From NCBI GenBank assembly GCA_015847255.1, contig JADLZK010007829.1, forward strand, positions 62,001 through 126,000: DNA of 64,000 nucleotides. The letters run 5' to 3'. This document shows, one piece after another, positions 10,791 to 22,017 of the stretch; the stretch's first letter is position 1, and every line of letters begins with the position of its first letter. Origin of the DNA: Hyparrhenia diplandra (Eukaryota; Streptophyta; Magnoliopsida; Poales; Poaceae). The translations under genes and the position numbers were made by a program. The notes beneath the pieces are model-generated. The model was not told where the DNA came from, did no database searches, and saw only the letters and a list, made by a program, of their open reading frames with translations.

Positions 10791-13700
10791 TTGAACATGT
10801 TAGAAAAATACAGAGCAAATGCTACTCAAAGTTTCAGCGGCCAATATAGGGATATTTTATTAGAAGTTTTTTTTACAAGAAACACATGTATTATATTAAA
10901 GCAGCAAAGTTACAACTAGGCTCTTAAGAAAGAAGCCCATGACAACAAGGTCCCTATAGGACACAGATCCCGAAGTCGGCACCGAGCGCGAGATCACCCG
11001 GCGAAGCGGCTACTGAGAGGCATCACAGACGCATGGTGCCGTTGGTGCGGAATGGCCTCGCGAAGCATAGGCTTGAAGTGGTTGAGGGCGGCATCATGTA
11101 AATGCTTCGCGCCGGGTAATCGAAGATATTGTTGAAGAAATCGCCGATGGGTAGAAGACCGCCTTTCCCAGAACCGTGGGTGGCTCACCTGCTAGACCGG
11201 TGACAGGGGAACTGAATAGGTCTTGTTACATATGGAGGTTGTGCTGCTTGAAAGGAAATAAAAATAAAAGAAAAAAATAACAGGAAAAGAAGAAAAGGAC
11301 AAAGGAGAGCAAATATAAACAATTTTGAAACAAATTTATTGAAAACTTCAATACTACCTCCGTCCTAGAAAAAGAATATAATTCTAGCATAGTGTTACGT
11401 TTTAGTACTATGACCAATTATAGATAAAAAAATAGTGCTTATGATAAAAAATAAATGTGAATATTATTCACCATAAACTTGGTCAAACGTGAACACTACC
11501 CTGTGCAACGACACAAATTTATAGAATAGCAAATTGTAGCTTTAACTAACTCTAGTAACCATGGCAAGGACAATAATGATCTATACAATTCTAAAGGATG
11601 ATGCTGCAATGTAAGAAAAATCTCGGAACAAGGTAGGGGCCCCTGATAATACTGACCGTCTGAAGCACTCGTTTGAGTGTGCTCATCTTCTTATTCAGTG
11701 AACGATGATGCGATACACAAAATCCTACAAGTTGGGAGCATATAATCTTTCGGCAACTAGGCGTGCACCCACAATTAGAATTAGAACGAAAGGTGCAGCG
11801 TTGTGGAGCAGTTAATTACACAAGATAGCGAACTGCAGTGAAATTCTCCATCTAGGAGCTTCCAAAGCATGCCTGCCACCTTTCAGTGCCATAATTATGT
11901 TTCATATGATTAATCCAAGCCAATAGCTTAGTAGATTCTTTCCCCGATTCTTCTGACCTCTAGAGAAGATACGTCATGATTCGCTGAAAGGGTTGGACAT
12001 GTCAGGGCATGGCCCAGCGTGAAGGATAAGTTGTTGTATTGCGAGAGAAAAAAATATTCTAATGAGGATGATATTGGCTTCACATTAACCAAGCCAACGT
12101 CTCTGCTCCTTGGAAGTCTGTTTAAAGATTCACGGACTAGCTTACATACCTAAAAGTAGTGGCTGCAGTTGTTTGCAGCAGTGTAGTCTAATTTATTTTT
12201 TTTTTTTCCGAAAGCGGGCTGTAATTCTTGTACACAAAGAAGTAGCTGCAGCGAACGCACCCGGAGACAGTTCCTTTTCATTTTTTTAGAAAAAATGTCA
12301 GGGGGGATGACTTCCCACCTCAATATATTAAAAAAAACAAAATAATTTATTTAAGATTTACAAAAGGTTTAAGAAACAAAAAACATTACAAAAAAACCCA
12401 GGTGGGAAAGAGACACAGCCACACTCCGGCTAGTACACCAAGACACAACTACTTTTCATGTTGGCTGCTACCTAGGTTGATTTGAAGAGGCAAAACTGAG
12501 CAAGCTTGTTAATGGTGCGGTGGTAAAAACCCAAAGACAAAAGGTCAAAACCCAAAGACACATGCTAGTCCAAATCCCGTGCGACAACGCTGTCTGAAAC
12601 TATTCCTTGATGCAAATGTGCTATCTGGTGGGTGGTTATCTCAGGTTAAGTTTGTATCTATCCCCGTGCAACGCAACGCAATTATGCAATAACAACCCAC
12701 TTGTGAATGAAGTTGCTAATGTGCGCATCATATTGTTGCAGGAATCTAGGTCCCCTGCCTTTGGTGCACTTGCGCTGTGTTAACATATATAAGTAATGCA
12801 ATGCAATTATTCCTTATCATTTGCTTTTTGTTCATGATCCCCAAGCAGTGATGTGTGCATATACAAATGTTGGGCATAAAGTCAGGTACACAACTTGACC
12901 CAATTCCTTTTTCCTCTTATATGGGGCCATTTTATATGTGCTATAGACTGCTAGTCGTGGTAAGCCAAATATTTGAGATGGGACATGATTGGCCTATCCT
13001 GTTTTTCAATATAAGGCAGGCAATCCAGAATGCAAATCTAGCCTGTTGGAACTTTTGCTTTAACTAGAATAGTATATGCGGCAGGAAAGGACTGGGAGCA
13101 AAATATTGTTCATGTGGTGCCGACTGCGGATTACACGCGCTTGGGTATTGCGGAGACTTTTCAAAACTCATTTATTTCCCTGATTTATGATATAATTACA
13201 CTTTAATTTATAATCGTAACACTAATTTTTTTTTTATTATTACTAATTGGGCACATTAATCCTTACTAAAAAGCTTAATATTTTTTTTTTAAAAAAAAGA
13301 ACTCCAGTCTGGCGCAGAAGTCACCTCACAGAGTTCCTACACGCTCATAGGCAACATGAAGAGCAGATCTCCAAAGTCCACATTTGCTCCAAACCTGTAC
13401 GGGGCAAGTTTTTGGGAGCGCATCTTTACACTACTTTCTTAATCCTTAAAAAAACATCACTTCGGGGTTTGAGCCGGTCGGTCAATCTTTCTTAATTTAA
13501 CTAATACAGTAGTCTTATAGAAGTTATTAATAATATTTGTACCTCTAAATAAGTTTATTATAAAAACATATTTAATAATTTTCCTAATGATACGAATTAT
13601 GCACTATAAATTAAAATATTAATATTTATTTGTTAAAATTGAAAGTATTCATAAGAAGCGAGAATGACACTCTTTTTAGGTTTTAGGGATAAAGGGGGTA

Positions 13701-14279
13701 CTCCCATCTCCAACTACGACGACTCTTGTACCCGGCTCTCAACATTACCGCTACGTACTTGGTGTGAAGGTTTTAAGCCGAGGTATAGAAGGATTCACAC
13801 TGTATTAGCACAACTTTACTTCCGCATTGTGCATGTAACTGTGAATGACTATATTGAATATCCCACTATGTCGACTAGTGGGAGGGGTCATCGATGTTTG
13901 TTGGTCCTATCTCAGATAATAAATCACATTTGTATACATTTGTCACAAATGTCGTGCTATATTGCTAGATTGATCGAAATATACCAACCACGCCTAAAAA
14001 CTAATAGTGGATATGGCCTTATACCATGTACTCTTACTCTCACCACTACTCGAATTAAAGATCGCAAAACTCTATTGTGCTTTCGTGCAGAGCGAGCGAC
14101 CGACCCACACCCACGTGCCCGACGTTGGAGGCTAGAGTTAGAGTTTCGAGGTAAGTTCATCTCCTCACCAACGTGCTTAGAGGGAGGCTTTGGAGGAGAT
14201 AGGTTGGCCAGGCGAGGGGACGCCGGGAGGGCAGCGGTTAGGGTTCCGGTTCCGACTGTGTAGGAGGAGGCTGGACCAG
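10791..14279. other. Repeat-derived intergenic DNA
   Basis: 10867-11220 looks like a minus-oriented retroelement tail: an A-rich tract read on the minus strand, then GC-rich sequence. 11357-11420 starts with a Stowaway-like terminus (CTACCTCCGTCC) with no second end found. 12190-12440 has poly-T tracts and a segment (GGGATGACTTCCCACCTCAA) resembling the inverted 3' end of a LINE. 13225-13300 has facing poly-T and poly-A runs. No gene is supported. Confidence 0.35.
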
Positions 14280-14790
14280 GTCGAAACAGGTGTGTCTATG
14301 GCACTGCCCCAAATTGAGTCATCGGTTAAAAAAAAACCTATTAATACTGAATTTTGAACCGGCGGTGATGGGGGATTCACATAGCTATCGGTTCTAAAAA
14401 CCGACAGTGATGTGAAACCGACATTGACGTGGGCTTTCAGGAAATCCCAAAAAGTAGGTTGAAAAAATATTAAAAGATAGCAAATTAAAAAACTTTGAAC
14501 TACAAAGTTGTAGATCTCGGTACACAGCTTTGATATAAAGTTCGTCTTCATCCGACATCACATGAGAAACTTATGAAGTTTTCTTTGTATAACATTGTTG
14601 CCACGAACCGACAGTGATACTATCGTGGTCGATTTGTGGCTAAAACCGGCAGTGGTAGCCCAATATCACTATTGGTTTGTGGCTTAAATCGACAACCCGA
14701 ATATCAATGCCCGTTTTGTCCCATCATTGCCCAGTTTTCTAAAATCAGGTAGTGATGATGCCGGCAGTGTTGATCAGATCTGTAGTAGTG
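14280..14790. mobile_element. CACTA (En/Spm-type) element, one terminus
   Basis: The segment ends in CTGTAGTAGTG at 14780-14790, so the minus strand begins CACTACTACAGATCTGATCA, a typical plant CACTA terminal repeat. Inside it are many copies of an ACCGACAGTGAT-like subterminal motif in both orientations (near 14360, 14400, 14420, 14610, 14645 and 14690), which is how transposase-binding subterminal regions look. The partner terminus was not found upstream. 14490-14515 carries TACAAAGTTGTAGATCTC, also common in such elements. Confidence 0.65.
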
Positions 14791-15363
14791 TGGTCATTGC
14801 GGTAGCAGGAGAGGAGAGGGGAAGAATGCGGAGGGGGAGGGTTGCGCGGTCGCCCGACAGCGCGATGGGTCGCGCGTTAACTACTAAAGATGCCCTTGAA
14901 CTTGAGTGGGAACTGTGAAAGGCGGGACGAAGCTATTTTCCTGGCAGGTAAAGCATGAAAGAAAGGGCATCGATCCCACTGATCTGGCAACCATTTAACA
15001 GAAAGGCAAGCTAGTGTGTTAAAATAATGCCATCGTCTAAAGCCAGGATACTTTCTTACGTCTGTCGAATAAAACGTAGGCCAATCAGCTCGCTCCTCGG
15101 CTACCTGCCATTACAAGCCAGTCCTCTCCCAACCACAATTTGCACTTGTTTTACTTCCCGAACCCTCTTCGCATTGAGCTTTAGCAACTAGCCTCTTACA
15201 ATAATATATATAGTAGCATAGCATCAAGCCTATTGTGCTACGCCGATCGATTTGCATTGTTGCAGCGTACTGTATGTAGCTAGCATTCATGCATGTAGAT
15301 GTTGGAGGTGGAGGTTTTAATTAAGCCCACATGTTGCGACAAAGCCTTTCTTTGTCCCAGCTC
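14791..15363. promoter_or_regulatory. Upstream region of the RADIALIS-like gene
   Basis: No gene is seen. The 300 bp before the TATA box are AT-rich and end with a plausible core promoter at 15364. Confidence 0.4.
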
Positions 15364-15371
15364 TATAAATA
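15364..15371 (+). promoter_or_regulatory. TATA box of the RADIALIS-like gene
   Basis: TATAAATA lies about 108 bp upstream of the ATG, in the context CAGCTCTATAAATACC. A transcription start near 15395-15405 would give an 80-bp leader. Confidence 0.6.
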
Positions 15372-15478
15372 CCATCAACCATTCAATGCTCGGTTCAAAG
15401 CAACACATACAGATCAAGCTAAGCAGGATCTAGCTGATCGATCAGGAGAGCTAAGCAAGAGAGGTAGCCGCTAGCATC

Positions 15479-15879
15479 ATGTCTTGGAGCGAGAGTGAGA
15501 ACAGGGTGTTCGAGCGCGCGCTGGCCACCTACGACCGGGACACACCCAGGCGGTGGGGAGCTGGTGGCCGCCGCGGTGGGCGGCGGCAAGACCGCCGAGG
15601 ACGCCAGGCGCCACTACGCCTACCTCGTCAATGACGTCGGCGACATCGAGTCCGGCGGCTACGACGCCGACCCCAACCCCAACGCCGGCGCCCGCAACGG
15701 CAACAACAGGAACAACAACAGGTGCGTTACTAGCTAGGGAGTAGTTCCTATGCATATGTCCGACCACAAACACCAGCCGAGATTTCAGTTCTGAACTGAT
15801 GAATGCCTAATTTACACTAGCTTACACATGTGGTTGGATATGATTTCGCAGGGGCAGAGCCAACGGGCCCCAGAGATGA
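15479..15879 (+). CDS. RADIALIS-like single-MYB/SANT protein (RL family)
   Basis: This is a small MYB-related transcription factor of the RADIALIS/SANT group. In plants such proteins act as short nuclear antagonists of larger MYB partners. Exon 1 (15479-15721) starts at ATG with MSWSESENRVFERALATYDR, then DTPRRW, which matches the first SANT helix and its conserved Trp residues. After one apparent extra G in the GGGG run at 15555-15558, the frame continues ELVAAAVGGGKTAEDARRHY, then AYLVNDVGDIESGGY, the rest of the single repeat. A GT-AG intron (15722-15851) splits a codon, and exon 2 (15852-15879) ends RGRANGPQR-stop. The corrected length is 89 residues, normal for the family. Without removing the G the frame runs out of phase and the SANT domain is broken. 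A TATA box lies upstream. The family call is strong; the exact member is not known. Confidence 0.85.
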
Positions 15880-16672
15880 GGGAGCACGCCGCGCGCGCGT
15901 GCAATGATTGCTCGTCATGTACGTACGTGAGTCCTGAGATATGTGTGTTGGTGTGCAATTATGGATATATAGGCGTGCATGCAAGTGTGCAAAAGCTTTC
16001 TGTTCAGTGTGTGTATTGTGAGTGCGAGGCCGGATCGGAGCACGGGCGCGCATATAGCCTGCTATAGGTAGCTCCTGATCGATGATGGGCGGGGCGGGAA
16101 TGCAGTAGTGCTCCTCGGTCGTCTTATGCGTATTATTGCACTACATGTATGTAAAGCCTGCTCCTTAATTATATTTTGCCCTTGTAACGCGCTTTTATAT
16201 TTATTGTTGCTCATAATCAACCAACTATGATCTACATACAATTGTCTGATGATCTTCCTTAGAATCTTCAGTCCGCTTGTAACAAGGTTTTGCCCAGCAG
16301 TTTTTTCGGGTTATATATTCCGTTCTTCCTTTCTAACAGGAAAGCGAACACCAGCTTTCCATCTTATCTTATACAAAAGGTAAAGGTTAAAAATTAATTA
16401 ATAATAAAGAGTAAAAATACAATAACACTCTAGCATATTCCATGTTACTGAGATATTACTGGATAGACACCACGAAACAGGATGCAGGATGATCTCTTTT
16501 GCTCCCGATCGACCAGAGGCCAGGCCATCTTTTCATCGTCACCGTCTGCACCACAAGCAAGCTAGCGGAAAGTGTGAAGCGCATGTAGATATACGGAGTA
16601 TGTCATATATTCACCTTTTGCGTCTTGGTAAACTCACGTTTGTTAATTTGGTTAGGCAAGTCGTAGGGGTAT
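15880..16672. other. 3' flank of the RL gene and intergenic DNA
   Basis: The proximal part is the probable 3' untranslated region, with AT-rich sequence to about 16250. No further gene is recognised. Confidence 0.4.
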
Positions 16673-16702
16673 CTCCTGCAGCTGCAGCTGCAGCTGCAGG
16701 AG
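16673..16702. repeat. Perfect 30-bp palindrome built on (CAGCTG)n
   Basis: The sequence is CTCCTGCAGCTGCAG followed by its exact reverse complement. Its core is a CTGCAG/CAGCTG microsatellite. It can fold into a hairpin or cruciform. Confidence 0.9.
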
Positions 16703-18291
16703 GTGCTGCTCTGTTTAGCTCGGCCATAGAATCAGGCTTTTTAGTCCTAGATAGAAAAAAATAAAAATTGTATCAACGGATTGGAAACGGATGAAACGCG
16801 CATAAGCCCTGCCCATTTAGTCCGCCCACTCGGCCCACTACTGCAGTGCACAAACACAGAGTCAGCCGGCCATCCAATCAAAGAATGGACCGTTGTTCGA
16901 GGTGGAAATGATTCCCCATGATTTCAGATTCAAACATTGTTTGGAATGTAGGAATATTTCCTTCAGATTATAAAAAGCGGGCGGCGGCCCGGGCGGCCAA
17001 TCTTCCTCTCTCCACGGCGCGACAGCCTCCCTTCCCCGAATCCGGTCGACCCTCCTCCCCTTCCTCCGAGATCCGCCGGGCGGGAGGCGGGGATCCGACC
17101 CGCGAGGCTCACGGATCCCCGTGCCGGTGATTTGGATCCGCATTACACAACGAGCTAGATCCGGCGGCGGCGCTCCTCCGGCGGGTGCGGCGGGCGCCCG
17201 GATCCGGCACGTTAGGGTTTCATTGGGCTTTTTTTCCTTTTTATTATTATTTTATTAATCGTGACGGTTTTTGGCAGATTTAAAAGCGACCAGACGTAAT
17301 GAAAAAAACCGCCCACGGATTTTTTTTATTTAGTAGTGCAAACTATTCTAGATGAGATAGTTCATTATGAGTTCATTCCTCAAGTTTGGTGGAATTTCTC
17401 ACAATAACACCAATTATTAGCTTGTGGAGAACGAGGAGATGATACGTTAACCCATTTCATTATTCCATAAACCAAACAAAAAACAAGGAGTAAGAAGATG
17501 ATGGACTATGATGTCGACTATTATATGCATTCCTCCTTTTATTCTACTGGCAGCACTAGAAGCACAAACATGGCGTTGTTTCAGAGTTCTACCTCCTTGC
17601 ATGTCATTCCTCTTTGCAACATGCAAAGATTAAGCCCGGCCATGGCAATGCTAACTCCCTAGGAGGGCTAGACCAATGGCAAATGAATGGTGTAATCTAT
17701 TCATCACTATGTAAACCCTCTCCTCCACTTTGGTCTACCTTTGTATTTTGAGCTTCACTCATATCGAGTGGCAACACCGTCTAATATCACCTTAGTTTGT
17801 CATTAGTGCAATATACACCTTAGGTGTGGACTCTTTCCCCACCATCATCTCCTTCTACTTCTAAAAAAAAGAGAGTGTGTCTAATATGGAACAAGATACT
17901 TCATTGGTTTCAAGTTATAGTTCATATAATTTTTATATGAAATTTAGTTTTTATACGAAATCAAACTTTGCTAACTTTTACTAATTAAGTGTTAAGAAAA
18001 TACATTGACATCTATAAGTTCAAATAAATCCATTATTGGATACATTTCATGGAGAATCTAATGAGACAAATTCCATGTCGTAGATATTAGTACATTCTTT
18101 TTATAAAGTTATTAATAAAAGTTAAAACAATTGATTTAGGATAACCAAAGAAAACTGTAACTTGAAAATTGAAGGGGATGGAGTCTATATACCTCAAATT
18201 AAAGAGCGAAGGAAGAACCTCTCCCTGCCCATCCGCCCCTCCCTCACACACTTCTCGCTTTAGTTTGGAGTCGCCAAACTTTCATCGGTGT
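16703..18291. other. Intergenic with one GC-rich patch
   Basis: 16975-17215 is strongly GC-rich and ends in TTAGGGTTTCATTGGGC, like the leader and first exon of a grass gene, but no downstream exon was found. 17300-18290 is AT-rich with no recognisable gene. Confidence 0.35.
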
Positions 18292-18620
18292 CACTACAAG
18301 AGATTCAGTTTTCCGTGACAATTGCCATATGACAAAGCACATTTAGTCATAGAAACTATGCGTTTATGACAATTTTTCAATGGATGACAAGCATTTGTGA
18401 CTAAGGTGTGATTTAGTCATAAACATTTGTTATCATGTGCACCCCAATCTTTGTGACAAAAAGTTCATGACAAAAATGATTGAAGTAATTGTCATTAATT
18501 TAAAACAATTTTTTTAAAAAAAAAAATATCCACCTTGGCACACTGCTACACTAATACGCACTATACATAGAAGGCCTAAACTGTGTCACAAGCAACTCAT
18601 CTCTTGGCCTGGTGGCTCAC
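18292..18620. mobile_element. CACTA-type terminus
   Basis: CACTACAAGAGATTCAG begins at 18292 and is followed by repeated TGACAAA/TAGTCAT/TTTGTGAC motifs, the usual layout of a CACTA left end with subterminal repeats. No matching right terminus was found in the window, so the element is truncated or its boundary has decayed. Confidence 0.5.
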
Positions 18621-19932
18621 ACTCGTCCGTGAAGTGACGTGTGCGGACATGTAGCTCTCATTTTATCTTTCTTAAACTCACAACATATACACAAAATGAC
18701 CTGCCACCTTCGCACCCGCCTCACCCTCGGTGACCACTTTATTTGGGTTTGTCGGTCACGCCAACGCGGATGGTTTTCGACAATGCCGCAGACGCGTCGG
18801 CGGTCGAAGGAAGGAAGAGCGACTACCCGCCCGGGCTTTGGCCCGAGGAAGGACAATACCGCGAAGCGTTGAGGTGGCGCGGTGGGACGAGTCATAGCCT
18901 CAGGTGGTCAGCTCACCGCAGTCAGCCCTGAGGCCGCCACGTAAGCCACACCTACCGGCACGCACGTACGCCGTCGCCGTTGCCCCTCCGTCTTCCCTTA
19001 GCGAGAGAATAAAGCGGTTCAAAGACAAGGTCTGCGCCAGGCGTCGCCGCCTTTGTTGCTCTGCCGGTGCAGGTGTCGCCGCCGCCAAGCCTACGCTTGC
19101 CGCACCGCGGCAGGGAGGCTCGCCGCTCAGCCGTTCGCGCATATGCCAGTTGGGAATGTTGGTGATGCAGTGGATGAGGTTCATTGATGGACGGACAGTG
19201 CCCCTCTACGGCGGAGCGACGGGCCTACTACGGCGAGTCTCACGGCGACAACCGTACTCCCTCACGGAAAGGAGGCGATCGCCACATCTTCCCGGACTCG
19301 TCTGGTGTAGGACCGAGGCGGTCGACGCGGAACGCGGGCCGTCGCGAATTGATCGGCGTTGTCGACCAGGTTGTTTATCTAGTGAGTAATCGTGTTTGTT
19401 CTCTTCTCTGCTATTTGGGGAGGGTTGAACTAGTTGTATAATTGTATTCCCCCTAGTGTGTCGATCATGGCGCGTGGTTTTAACTTTCAACTTTTTATTC
19501 GTCAAAAAGACACGTAAACCTTTTGTGTGAAAAGAAAAAAAAAATGACGTGCCAGATTAAACAACGCCTGGAGTAAAGACAGTTTTGAAAAGCAGCAATA
19601 ACGCTAGTGAAAAAAAGATGTCATCGACCTAAGAACACAACGTATTCCATCATTTTTATTATCAATCCATGTCTTCCATCAATTTTATTTTATTAGACCA
19701 AACAGTCCAGGTCTCCTCGCAAAATGACCACCACGTTATTTTCCTCTGCCCCCCTCTAGTTGAAACAGTCCACCGCTGCAACTGCAACCACGTCAAAACA
19801 CCACACGACAAGTCGACATGGCAAGTTCTGCGAGGGCTGCGACGCTGAAGTCAGTCCTGAGGTGTCGGCCATCAGCATCAGCCATGAAGACAGACAAGTC
19901 GCAGGCAGTTAACTAACCACTGATTGAAAACT
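18621..19932. other. Intergenic, no gene recognised
   Basis: 18690-19380 is GC-rich with several open frames on both strands, none resembling a known protein. They may be the interior of the CACTA-type element. The rest is AT-rich. Confidence 0.3.
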
Positions 19933-20391
19933 GGCCTTGTTTAGATTGCTAGAATTTCTAACAAAACTTTCAAGTTTTTTTTTCACTCTCTCACATCACA
20001 TCACATTAAATACACCAAAAGACGTATATGTTCGAAGATATAAAATGTAGGTAAAAAAGTAACTAATCAGCGGTTACATTTTATGCATCGGCGAGGCGAA
20101 TCTTTTTGGCTAGTTAGTCTATGATTGAATAATATTTACCACAAAACAAACGAAAAGCTTGTTTAGATGCACCCTAAATTCAAAATGTTAGAATTCTAAC
20201 TCCTATAGCACTTTGATTGTCTTTAATAAATATTGTCTAATTATAGATTAACTAGGCTTAAAAAGATTTATCTTGTGATTTCAACTAAAACTATGTAATT
20301 AGTTATTTTTACCTACATTTTGTTTCATGTATATCCCTAGATTGATGTGAGGAAGAGAGTGAAAAAACTTGGAACTGGAATTAAACAAGCC
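19933..20391. mobile_element. Two facing copies of a panicoid foldback MITE
   Basis: The left half starts GGCCTTGTTTAGATTG at 19933 and continues with AACTTTCAAGTTTTTTTT and CACTCTCTCACATCACATC. The right half (about 20156-20391) contains GATTTATCTTGTGATTTC, ATTGATGTGAGGAAGAGAGT and ends TTAAACAAGCC, the inverse of the start. Both halves match, from memory, a MITE family very common in sorghum-type grasses. Together they form a ~460-bp inverted repeat about 360 bp upstream of the LCB1 leader. No target duplication was identified. Confidence 0.65.
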
Positions 20392-20724
20392 TACAGAAAA
20401 TCCCAGCAGAAGCTGTAGAGAGTAGGTCATCGGAATCCCCATCACCCAAAAAAAATAAAAAAATATATATCATCGGCCAGTATTGACCACTGCCACCCAC
20501 ACGGTCACACGGATCAACGCTGGCTGGCTCGGACCCGGACGCCCAGGTCGAACGAAACGAAAGCGACAAGCTCCGCAACCCAAAGGCCAGAAGCCGAGCC
20601 CAGCCAGCGCCCGCCAGCCAGAGACGACCGCCGCCCAGGAGGCAGCCCACTCAAACCCACCGGTCTCCCTCCTCCCTCCCTCTCTTCGCCCACCGCGTCG
20701 TCGTCTTTCTCCCCGCCCCCCCGT

Positions 20725-20730
20725 TATATT
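20725..20730 (+). promoter_or_regulatory. Weak TATA-like element of LCB1
   Basis: TATATT in CCCCGTTATATTCC is the only TATA-like motif near the GC/CT-rich 5' leader of LCB1. A TSS about 25-30 bp further on would give a leader exon ending at 20977. Housekeeping plant genes often lack a strong TATA box, so this is tentative. Confidence 0.3.
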
Positions 20731-20754
20731 CCAAGCCCGTCGGGACTACACTGG

Positions 20755-21982
20755 CCACCACCACCGCCTCGAATCCATCGTTCCACTGCTCTGCTCGGAC
20801 CGTACTCCTCTCCTGGTGCCATTCGTCGAACCACCGCCGGCGAAGGGGCGCCTCCGAGGTCTCCTGCCTCCTCCCGCTGAAGCGAAGTCGCCACATCGGA
20901 GGAAATTCTACTTGTCTGTCCTCTTCTCGACAGCACGGAGATCCGACCGGACTTGGATCGATTCCGTCCTTTTCTCGGTAAGGAAGCCCTAGCTTTGCTT
21001 GGACGAGTCGTTGGTGCTCTCCTGCTGGATCTTACCAGTACTGTCAATCAAACCCGAATCTCTATTGCTGGGATGGGGGCCTCCCTCCAGCTCCAGGCCG
21101 TCCAATTCGTTGCGGATTCCCTTGCTGTGTTCAGGGGAGCAGTAGATAGTGGTCTGTTTGTTTCGCGAAAATTCCAAAGGGGTTCAGCTACCTGGTTCGA
21201 CGATCGATCTGACTGATTGAAACTGCTTGGTTGGCAGATTCAGGGCGCTAACAGTCCCTGAGGGAAGCTCCTGGGACATGGACATGGCATTGCCCGTTGT
21301 GAATGCCACAGCGGCGGTGCTCGCCCGTGTCTCGGCTGCGTTCAATGCCCCCCTTGCCCGTGCAGTCGTCTTTGGGGTCCATATTGATGGTAATCACTCT
21401 TTCCTCATGGATGGATTTTCATAAGGTGGCTTTGGTTGGGCTTAGTGTCTCACATTCAGTGGCGACGGGAATTTTTCAGGGCACTTGGTCGTGGAAGGGC
21501 TGCTTATTGCAGTCATAGTGTTTCAGCTCTCCAGGAAGAGCTACAAACCGCCAAAGAAGCCACTCACTGAAAAGGTCAGGTGTTCTTCTGCTTGTTCCTA
21601 ACTCCTAGAACCAGATAATTCTTAGGGCCTGTTTGGAACGCAGGAATCAAAAATACAGGAATAGGAAAAAACGTAGGAATAAGGAATGGTGAAAAGTGAA
21701 ATACTACAGGGTTTCAAAACACAGGAATAATAAAAACTTTTGGCTGTTTGGAACACAGGAACTCATAACATAGGAATCATGATATGTTAGGCAAATATGA
21801 GTGCTAATTATATTTTAGTGGTGAAAATTTTATGATGAAACTTAGGTGGTAGTACTGTCTTTTCATTCAACGTGACCCACCAGGTGTGGGTCCCATAACT
21901 GGTGTATACTCCGTGGTATCTAAACAACAGAGATCTCTCTCGCCATCTTGCCTTCTTATCAACACAAGTGCTCCGCTCGTTT

Positions 21983-22017
<35 letters not shown>

